Assembly: GCA_900472395.1 (NCBI GenBank) | Contig: UCHV01000014.1 | Coordinates: forward strand, 124,001 to 188,000 | Length of the DNA stretch: 64,000 bases | Reading direction: 5' to 3' | From: Hyphomicrobiales bacterium | GTDB taxonomy: Bacteria; Pseudomonadota; Alphaproteobacteria; Rhizobiales; Rhizobiaceae | Shown: in pieces, positions 57,975 to 64,000 of the stretch | Position numbering within the stretch: the first letter of the stretch is position 1 | How the letters are laid out: every line of letters starts with the position of its first letter | Made by a program: the position numbers and the translations under genes | Notes under the pieces: model-generated | Seen by the model: the letters and a program-made list of their open reading frames with translations, nothing else | What the model was told of the DNA's origin: nothing | Databases searched by the model: none

Positions 57975-58379
57975 ATGTCGCGCATCACTACCCTGATCTT
58001 GTCCGTTGCCTTTTCGCTATCTTCGACAGTGTTCGTCCAGGCCGAAGATGATGTCGATCTCCTGCGCGTCTATATGAATCATGCGCGCGTGCTGAAACTC
58101 GATCGCCCCGTCGCCAAGGTCATTGTCGGAAACTCCAAGGTGGCGGACGCCACGGTCGCGGATCCGATGACGATCGTCGTAACCGGCCGGAGTTATGGGA
58201 CCACCAATCTCGTCCTCATGGACAAGGAAGGAAACGCGATTGCAGACGAGCGCGTTCTGGTCTCCATCGATGAAGGCAATACCGTGCGCGTTTTCCGCCA
58301 GACGGATCGCTCCATTCTTTCGTGCACGCCCAATTGCGAACAGCATTCCGATCTGAAGGCAGACGAAAAGACGCCCTGA
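57975..58379 (+). CDS. Stand-alone secretin N-domain protein (CpaC-N-like), periplasmic
   Basis: 134 residues: a signal peptide (cut near FVQA), then one domain of about 85 residues, RVYMNHARVLKLDRPVAKVI, VGNSKVADATVADPMTIVVT and GRSYGTTNLVLMDKEGNAIA. It aligns by eye with residues 60-140 of CpaC in this same locus (LKIGLNKAIVVDLPADAHDI, VGQTNIFVFGPKG). It therefore matches the pilus-assembly/secretin N-terminal domain without the channel. Two cysteines close together near the C-terminus (LSCTPNCEQ) may form a disulfide. It probably docks on the secretin or occupies its periplasmic ring. It is divergent from pilA and upstream of the pseudopilins. Confidence 0.8.
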   Translation: MSRITTLILSVAFSLSSTVFVQAEDDVDLLRVYMNHARVLKLDRPVAKVIVGNSKVADATVADPMTIVVTGRSYGTTNLVLMDKEGNAIADERVLVSIDEGNTVRVFRQTDRSILSCTPNCEQHSDLKADEKTP

Positions 58380-58582
58380 CAAAGCTTAAGCCCAAGGCAT
58401 TCGGAAACGAGTGTCCCGTTATGACGCTCTGCAAGCACAGGAAATATCCGGCAGCCGCCATAGATAGACATCCTGGCGATTCAGGCCGACACACATCGTT
58501 CTAACTGTCGATAAAGCCGCAACCAAATTTCAACACAAGAACCTTACCATTGCGCGCAACAGAATGATGTTTGCGTGTGGAT

Positions 58583-59209
58583 ATGTGCAGCGATTGTAAC
58601 GCCGAAATACCGGTTCAAAACCCGCCCAGACCAAAAAGATCGATCCTGCGCCGTTTCACGCGTTCGCAAGATGGCGCCGCAGCGATCGAATTCGCCATTT
58701 TGGCGCTTCCTTACTTTCTTATCGTTTTTGCCATTCTGGAAACATTCGTCGCCTTCATCGGCGAACAGGTCGTCTCGAACGGCGTCGATGTGATGGCTCG
58801 AAAGGTCAGAACCGGCGAGATCAAATCCACCACGCCGAACGATCCGACATTCAAGACCGCGTTCCGCACCGCATTCTGCAACGAGATCTCGGTGATGATC
58901 TCCTGCTCTGCGGAAGAGATTACCACGCCGAAGCGACTTTATATAGATCTGCGCTCTTTCAGCAGCTATGCGGACATACCCACCGGCATGCCGCGGAAAG
59001 ACGCGAGCCAGTATTCCGATCTCAAGACTTCCGATTTTGCCTATTCGCCTGGCGGAGCCAAGAGCATCAACATGCTGCGCGCCTATTATCGATGGCCGGT
59101 TCTGACCGATCTGGTTCGTCCCATGCTCACCACCGTGCGCTCTTCCGAGGGCGGGGGCGATTTCCTGATCGTCGCCACAGCCACATTCCAGAACGAGGAC
59201 TATCCGTGA
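58583..59209 (+). CDS. tadE: TadE-like pseudopilin
   Basis: 208 residues from the ATG at 58583 (an in-frame TTG lies 12 nt earlier). After a basic cytoplasmic leader the type IVb motif SQDGAAAIEFAILALPYFLI appears, with Glu at +5 after the cut Gly. The rest is a periplasmic domain with two cysteines (FCNEISVMISC). TadE is a low-abundance pseudopilin needed for pilus biogenesis. The downstream gene starts inside its stop codon (GTGA), so they are coupled. Confidence 0.85.
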   Translation: MCSDCNAEIPVQNPPRPKRSILRRFTRSQDGAAAIEFAILALPYFLIVFAILETFVAFIGEQVVSNGVDVMARKVRTGEIKSTTPNDPTFKTAFRTAFCNEISVMISCSAEEITTPKRLYIDLRSFSSYADIPTGMPRKDASQYSDLKTSDFAYSPGGAKSINMLRAYYRWPVLTDLVRPMLTTVRSSEGGGDFLIVATATFQNEDYP

Positions 59210-59868
59210 GCGACGCCACCTTGTCGGACCCCACAGGTAAATGCGCCGTGCAATCCGTTTCACCAGTGTCAGAACAACGTTCAGGCGGCATTTTTCTCGG
59301 CTTTAGAGCATATCTCCGTGACCGGCGTGGCGTCGGCAGTGTCGAGTTCGCGATCCTCGCGCCGATCCTGATCGCGGCATATTTCACCTGCTTCGAACTG
59401 ACGATCGGCTTCAGCTTCGCCAAGCGCGCCACGCGGGCAGCAGGCACCGTGGGCGATCTCGTGGCCCAGCAGAGCAACACGGTCAACAAGGCGTTCCTTG
59501 GCACCATGACCAATGCCGCCCAAAGCATTTTCGCACCGTATGACGTCGAAGGCCTGACAAAGGCCGCCAAAAATCCGCTCAATCTCAAGATAACCGGTGT
59601 GGAGATCGACAAGGACGGCAATGCCAAGACGGCATGGTCCTGGCAACGGACGGGGGCGGCACCTTATGCCGTCGGCTCGGCCGTCACGGTACCCAAGGAA
59701 TTGAGAATAGCAGAAACGTTTTTGATCCGCACAGAACTGACGGCATCCTATCCGCTGATGCTTTTCCTGCCGACAACCTTCTCGCCTGAAAACCGCGCCA
59801 TTTCGATGAACCGCGAAATTTTCTACCAGCAGAGAACAGGCAAAAATATCGCCTGCAGTGATTGCTGA
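59206..59868 (+). CDS. tadF: TadE/TadF-like pseudopilin
   Basis: 220 residues from a GTG at 59206 overlapping the tadE stop codon by three bases; a longer open frame begins inside tadE. The pseudopilin motif is RRGVGSVEFAILAPILIAAY with Glu at +5 after Gly, preceded by a long leader of about 40 residues. The C-terminal part is a periplasmic domain with a final CSDC. It is likely the TadF partner of TadE. The symbol is assigned by position and motif only. Confidence 0.8.
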   Translation: MSDATLSDPTGKCAVQSVSPVSEQRSGGIFLGFRAYLRDRRGVGSVEFAILAPILIAAYFTCFELTIGFSFAKRATRAAGTVGDLVAQQSNTVNKAFLGTMTNAAQSIFAPYDVEGLTKAAKNPLNLKITGVEIDKDGNAKTAWSWQRTGAAPYAVGSAVTVPKELRIAETFLIRTELTASYPLMLFLPTTFSPENRAISMNREIFYQQRTGKNIACSDC

Positions 59869-59989
59869 GGCACACCGGCACAAGCGGCGGGCTCAGCCTT
59901 TGCCAACACGGGCTTCAGCCTGTATGTAGCGACGATCATGCCGGGCTGCCTTACGCAGGTGCCCGGCGCCACAAATGCCGGAGGATCGA

Positions 59990-61210
59990 TTGGCGCGCGC
60001 TTTCCTTTTCGTTCTGGATTCCTTTGGTGTCGGCGGCGCCCCGGACGCCGCGAAATACAACGATGAAGGATCGAACACGCTCGGTCATATCGCACAGTTT
60101 TGCGCCTCCGGAGCCGCCGATCGCCAAGGGCTCAGAGACGGACCGCTCAAACTACCCAACATGTCCTCGCTCGGTCTCCTGCATATCGCCAGGATGGCAA
60201 GCGGCGAATTTCCGGCGGGTATGGCCGTTCCTGAACGCGTTTTCGGTTTGCATGGCGCGGCAACCGAAGTTTCGCGCGGCAAGGACACGCCTTCCGGCCA
60301 CTGGGAAATTGCCGGCGCGCCCGTCATGTTCGACTGGGGTTATTTTCCCAACGAAGACGATGCCTTCCCGAAAGATCTGATCGAGGAAATCTGTGAGGAA
60401 GCAAAGTTGCCGGGTATCCTTGGCAACTGCCACGCATCCGGCACCGATATCATCCAGAGGCATGGTGTCGAGCATATCCGCAGCGGCAAGCCGATCTTTT
60501 ACACATCCACCGACTCGGTCTTCCAGGTCGCTGCACATGAAAACCACTTCGGGCTGCAACGGCTGCTGGACTTGAGCCAGATCGTGAGAAAACGACTTGA
60601 TGCGCTGAATATCGGCCGTGTCATCGCTCGCCCCTTCGTCGGCGAGACGCCCGCCACATTTGAACGCACCGGCAACCGCCGCGATTTTTCCGTACCGCCG
60701 GCGCAAGACACGTTGCTCGACCGGCTTATCGCCGCCGAACGCAAGGTTCTGGCCGTGGGCAAGGTCGGCGACATATTCGCGCATCGCGGTGTCAGTCAGG
60801 TGATGAAGGCGAACGGCAATAACGCGCTCATGGATCGCACCCTCGAAGCAATCGACCAGGCGGCCGATGGCGACCTCGTCTTCACCAATTTCGTCGATTT
60901 CGATATGCTGTACGGGCATCGTCGCGATGTGGCGGGTTATGCCGCGGCGCTCGAAGAGTTCGACAGACGCCTGCCCGAAGTGCACGCCAGGATGAAACCC
61001 GGCGACCTTCTGGTCATGACCGCCGATCACGGCTGCGACCCGACATGGCGCGGCACCGATCATACACGTGAGCGTGTGCCGGTCATGGCGCTCGGACCCG
61101 GCATCCGGGCCCGCGATATCGGCATTCGCCAAACCTATGCCGATATCGGAGAGACGATAGCCGCGCATCTTCGCATTCCTGCAGGCAAATACGGACGGAG
61201 TTTTCTTTGA
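59990..61210 (+). CDS. deoB: Phosphopentomutase
   Basis: 406 residues from the TTG at 59990, which has CCGGAGGATCGA directly in front and gives the usual DeoB start (M)[19 protein letters not shown]. An ATG 15 nt earlier has no ribosome site. Metal-binding alkaline-phosphatase-fold motifs are the first Asp in [48 protein letters not shown] and [20 protein letters not shown]. It interconverts (deoxy)ribose-1- and -5-phosphate in nucleoside salvage. It is coupled to add by a TGATG overlap. Confidence 0.96.
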   Translation: MARAFLFVLDSFGVGGAPDAAKYNDEGSNTLGHIAQFCASGAADRQGLRDGPLKLPNMSSLGLLHIARMASGEFPAGMAVPERVFGLHGAATEVSRGKDTPSGHWEIAGAPVMFDWGYFPNEDDAFPKDLIEEICEEAKLPGILGNCHASGTDIIQRHGVEHIRSGKPIFYTSTDSVFQVAAHENHFGLQRLLDLSQIVRKRLDALNIGRVIARPFVGETPATFERTGNRRDFSVPPAQDTLLDRLIAAERKVLAVGKVGDIFAHRGVSQVMKANGNNALMDRTLEAIDQAADGDLVFTNFVDFDMLYGHRRDVAGYAAALEEFDRRLPEVHARMKPGDLLVMTADHGCDPTWRGTDHTRERVPVMALGPGIRARDIGIRQTYADIGETIAAHLRIPAGKYGRSFL

Positions 61211-62232
61211 TGGCATTCGATACGACAGGCATGATGAAGGCGGAAATCCATTGCCATATCGAGGGTGCGGCTCCGCCGGAGCTGTCCTTGCGGCAGGCCC
61301 GGAAATACGGGGTCGATGTCAGCACCATCCTGCGTGACGGCAAATATGTCTGGTCGGATTTTGCCGAGTTCATCGTCTGTTACGATGCGGTGGCTTCGCT
61401 TTTCAGAACCGAAGCCGATTATGCGCTGCTGACAGAAACCTATCTGACCGAGCTTGCGGCAATCAATACGATCTACAGCGAGATCATCGTTTCCCCGGAT
61501 CATGGCGATCGCACCGGCCTGGGCGCCGACGCTTATCTCGCCGGCATCTGTGACGGCATTTTCGCCGCCCGGGAAAAAACCGGTATAGAGGCGCGCATCA
61601 TCGTCACCGGCGAGCGCCACTTTGGCGTGGACCGGGTGGTCGGGGCCGCCGAATATGCCATGCGGGCGAAAAATCCGTTGGTGACCGGCTTCAACATGGC
61701 CGGTGAGGAGCGCATGGGCAAGGTTGCCGATTATGCCCGCGCCTTCGATATTGCCCGCGATGCAGGGCTTGGCCTGACCATTCATGCGGGAGAGGTCTGC
61801 GGAGCGTTCAGCGTCGCCGATGCGCTCGATATCATCAAACCATCGCGGATCGGCCATGGCGTGCGCGCCATCGAGGATGCGGCACTGGTGGAACGACTGG
61901 CCACCGACGGCACCGTTCTGGAAGTCTGCCCGGGCTCGAACATCGCCTTGAATGTCTACCCCGATTTTCAGGCACACCCGCTGCGTCGTCTGAAGGAGGC
62001 CGGCGTTCGCGTCACGATCAGTTCCGACGATCCGCCGTTCTTCAGCACCTCGCTGGCGCGGGAATATGACATTGCCGCGAGCGACATGGGGTTTGCCCGT
62101 GAGGAAATCGACGCGATGACGCGCACGTCGCTGGAAGCGGCTTTTGTCGACGAGGACACCCGGAACAGGCTCCTGACGCGTTTTGACGCACATGTGCAAA
62201 GCGGTGCGAAAGCGGCGGTGAAAGACGCCTGA
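61210..62232 (+). CDS. add: Adenosine deaminase
   Basis: 340 residues from the ATG at 61210 that shares an A with the deoB stop. Zinc and catalytic motifs: [15 protein letters not shown] (His-x-His), [20 protein letters not shown] (His and catalytic Glu), RIGHGVRA and [12 protein letters not shown] (Asp-Asp). It converts adenosine and deoxyadenosine to inosine and deoxyinosine. The order deoB-add-upp makes a nucleoside-salvage operon. Confidence 0.95.
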   Translation: MAFDTTGMMKAEIHCHIEGAAPPELSLRQARKYGVDVSTILRDGKYVWSDFAEFIVCYDAVASLFRTEADYALLTETYLTELAAINTIYSEIIVSPDHGDRTGLGADAYLAGICDGIFAAREKTGIEARIIVTGERHFGVDRVVGAAEYAMRAKNPLVTGFNMAGEERMGKVADYARAFDIARDAGLGLTIHAGEVCGAFSVADALDIIKPSRIGHGVRAIEDAALVERLATDGTVLEVCPGSNIALNVYPDFQAHPLRRLKEAGVRVTISSDDPPFFSTSLAREYDIAASDMGFAREEIDAMTRTSLEAAFVDEDTRNRLLTRFDAHVQSGAKAAVKDA

Positions 62233-62298
62233 ACGCTTGGATTCGTGCGCCGTCCATGACAGAAGGGGAAAACACCAACATCCCCGGAAGGCATTCCC

Positions 62299-62928
62299 AT
62301 GAACGGCGTCACCGTCATTGACCATCCGCTCGTCCAGCACAAGCTTACCATCATGCGCAAGAAGGAAACTTCGACCGCCGGTTTCCGCCGTCTGTTGCGC
62401 GAAATTTCCATGCTTCTGTGTTACGAGGTCACGCGTGACCTCGAGCTGACGCTCGAGACCATCGAAACGCCGATCACCGAGATGCAGGCACCGATCGTCG
62501 AAGGCAAGAAGCTGGTTTTCGTTTCCATCCTGCGCGCCGGCAACGGTCTGCTGGAAGGCATGCTCGAGCTTGTACCCTCTGCGCGTGTTTCGCATATCGG
62601 CCTCTACCGCGACCACGATACGCTGAAGCCGGTCGAGTATTACTTCAAGGCGCCCGACAGCCTCGATGAGCGCCTGATCATCGTCGTCGATCCGATGCTG
62701 GCCACCGGCAACTCGGCGATTGCGGCCATCGAGAAACTCAAAGAACGCGGCGCCAAAAATATCCGCTTCCTCTGCCTTCTGGCGGCTCCGGAAGGCATCC
62801 AGAACTTTCAGGAAGCCCATCCGGACGTCAAGATCTACACGGCGTCCGTCGACAGCTACCTCAACGATAAGGGTTACATCGTGCCCGGCCTCGGCGACGC
62901 CGGCGACCGCATGTACGGCACGAAATAA
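62299..62928 (+). CDS. upp: Uracil phosphoribosyltransferase
   Basis: 209 residues with a CCGGAAGG leader. It begins [20 protein letters not shown], the UPRTase start. The PRPP-binding motif is [20 protein letters not shown], and the C-terminal uracil-binding loop is [17 protein letters not shown]. It makes UMP from uracil and PRPP. It lies 66 nt after add and before a terminator. Confidence 0.97.
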   Translation: MNGVTVIDHPLVQHKLTIMRKKETSTAGFRRLLREISMLLCYEVTRDLELTLETIETPITEMQAPIVEGKKLVFVSILRAGNGLLEGMLELVPSARVSHIGLYRDHDTLKPVEYYFKAPDSLDERLIIVVDPMLATGNSAIAAIEKLKERGAKNIRFLCLLAAPEGIQNFQEAHPDVKIYTASVDSYLNDKGYIVPGLGDAGDRMYGTK

Positions 62929-62959
62929 GCGGTCAGGATTTCTTAACCGCATTCCAAGA

Positions 62960-62998
62960 TTGGCGGTCCCCGGTTCATTCCGTGGGCCGCTTTTTTAT
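62960..62998 (+). terminator. Terminator after upp
   Basis: Stem GCGGTCCCCGG / CCGTGGGCCGC (11 positions, one mismatch, one T-G pair), loop TTCATT, then TTTTTT. Confidence 0.85.
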
Positions 62999-63047
62999 TG
63001 TTTCAAGCGCAGACTGCAGGCCTGATTTCGTCACGCCAGAGATATTC

Positions 63048-63569
63048 ATGCTTCTGCGCACCACCATTTTCGCCTCCGTCGCCATTTTGGCTGCCACGCA
63101 GGTTCCGCGCTTTTTCGAAGGCACCCAGCAGAATAAGCCGGATGCGAAATTCGAACAGAAGAGCGCCTTGCCTAAGGTGCAGAAAGCCGAGCTTTCGAAC
63201 GGCCGCATCAGCCTCAAGGCGGATGGCCGCGGGCATTTCTTCGGAACCTTTCAGATGAACGGAAAGGCCGTGGAAGGACTGGTCGATACCGGCGCTTCCA
63301 CCATCGCCATCAACGAAACGACCGCCCGCAAACTTGGCTTTACCGGCAACAGTCTCGACTTTCGTTACAAGGCCAGCACCGCCAACGGCATGACCGATGC
63401 GGCACGTATCACGATCGACCGCGTCGAAATCGGCACGATCAGGGTACGGACGGTGGAAGCCATGGTGCTCCGGGACAAGGCCTTGGACGGCACTTTGGTC
63501 GGCATGAGTTTCCTGACAAAGCTGCGATCCTACCAGGTACAGGATGGTGACCTGACGCTGGTGCAGTGA
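63048..63569 (+). CDS. Retropepsin-like clan AA aspartic protease, TIGR02281-type
   Basis: 173 residues from the ATG at 63048; a longer open frame to 62982 overlaps the upp terminator. An N-terminal hydrophobic segment (LLRTTIFASVAILAATQVP) anchors or exports it. The active-site motif is EGLVDTGASTIAINETTARKL, the D-T-G of retroviral-type proteases, and the domain ends LVGMSFLTKLRSYQVQDGDL, typical of the bacterial TIGR02281 family. It likely dimerises to be active in the periplasm. The target is unknown. Confidence 0.88.
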   Translation: MLLRTTIFASVAILAATQVPRFFEGTQQNKPDAKFEQKSALPKVQKAELSNGRISLKADGRGHFFGTFQMNGKAVEGLVDTGASTIAINETTARKLGFTGNSLDFRYKASTANGMTDAARITIDRVEIGTIRVRTVEAMVLRDKALDGTLVGMSFLTKLRSYQVQDGDLTLVQ

Positions 63570-64000
63570 TCATCCGATCCGCTGCAGGATGGCCGGCACT
63601 TCGGTTTCTGCTTCATCCGCTATCGTAAACAGCCTGGACACGTCCGCGGCGATGCGAGCGGCATCATCGTCGTTGGCGGCATGCACGGTCGCGATCGGCT
63701 GGCCCTGCATTACATTTGTGCCAAGCGACAGCAAACCATCGATCCCGACGCGATGATCGATCGTGTCGGATGCGCGAAGCCGCCCGCCGCCCAGATCCAC
63801 GACCGCCATGCCGAGCGCACGCGTGTCGCAAGCCGCAATATACCCTGTCCGCCTAGCCAATACTTCCAACGTCACCGGGGCGGAAACGAGATAGTTTTGC
63901 GGTCGCTCCAGGAAATCCGCGGGGCCTCCAAGTGCGTGCACCATACGACCGAAAACATCGGCAGCACGGCCGCTCTCCAGTGCCGTCCTCGCAGTTTTCT
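63570..64000 (-). CDS. deoA: Thymidine phosphorylase, C-terminal part (5' end outside window)
   Basis: The frame is open to the right edge of the window; at least 142 residues are visible up to the stop at 63570. SGRAADVFGRMVHALGGPAD, DFLERPQNYL, LARRTGYIAACDTRALGMAV and VDLGGGR match the C-terminal domain of thymidine/pyrimidine phosphorylase. It splits thymidine and deoxyuridine to the base and deoxyribose-1-phosphate, the substrate of DeoB. It is convergent with the protease gene; the two stop codons are adjacent. Confidence 0.93.
   Translation of the reverse strand, partial: KTARTALESGRAADVFGRMVHALGGPADFLERPQNYLVSAPVTLEVLARRTGYIAACDTRALGMAVVDLGGGRLRASDTIDHRVGIDGLLSLGTNVMQGQPIATVHAANDDDAARIAADVSRLFTIADEAETEVPAILQRIG

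Noticed and set aside
61135..62952. Open frame of 605 codons antisense to add and upp
   Set aside because: It crosses two conserved genes and a promoter region and has no recognisable motif.

Overview
The window is a 64 kb piece of an alphaproteobacterial chromosome, almost certainly from the Rhizobiaceae (Agrobacterium/Rhizobium type). The reasons are high GC, dense housekeeping gene content, a RIME-like intergenic repeat, an Irr-type iron control element before an mbfA gene, TTAA-N7-TTAA (CtrA-type) sites, and a complete tad/cpa pilus locus organised like the ctp locus of Agrobacterium. These are family-level inferences from sequence reading, not database matches. No phage, transposase, CRISPR array or defence island is visible.

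Layout. 1-3.3 kb: thiamine-precursor ABC importer (ykoF fragment, permease, ATPase, binding protein). 3.4-9.4 kb: a YqaA membrane protein, a 56-residue conserved-looking protein, an ArsC-like reductase, a YbaK deacylase, an M29 aminopeptidase, a FucP-type sugar transporter and a GH25 lipoprotein. 9.5-12.6 kb: one very large cyclic-di-GMP protein with five tandem PAS domains, GGDEF and EAL. 12.8-23.8 kb: YegP, an EamA permease, lepA, three MFS genes (one broken by a one-base deletion), GNAT, a secreted hydrolase, a TetR regulator and a J-domain protein. 23.9-29.9 kb: the translation block pheT, pheS, a kinase-like gene, rplT, rpmI and infC, all on the minus strand.

30.1-38.2 kb: alpha/beta hydrolase, a BTLCP cysteine peptidase behind a CtrA-like box, the iron exporter MbfA behind a nested palindrome, an orphan TRAP binding protein, an M15-like peptidase, two aldo/keto reductases and a Gfo/Idh/MocA oxidoreductase. 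38.2-41.6 kb: a GtrA/GtrB/GT-C set that looks like a three-component envelope glycosylation module. 41.6-47.7 kb: a small membrane protein, xseA, a SelW-like protein, tRNA-Leu(CAG), a small secreted protein, NlpC/P60 with MarR, and an M17 aminopeptidase.

47.8-59.9 kb: Tad pilus locus. On the minus strand pilA, cpaA, cpaB, cpaC, cpaD, cpaE, cpaF, tadB and tadC run as one series. tadD converges on it from the left, and a stand-alone secretin N-domain protein plus two pseudopilins diverge from it on the right. 60-64 kb: nucleoside salvage (deoB, add, upp and, cut by the window end, deoA) with a retropepsin-like protease in between. Surface attachment (Tad pili, cyclic-di-GMP, envelope glycosylation) and nucleoside salvage are the two main functional themes.
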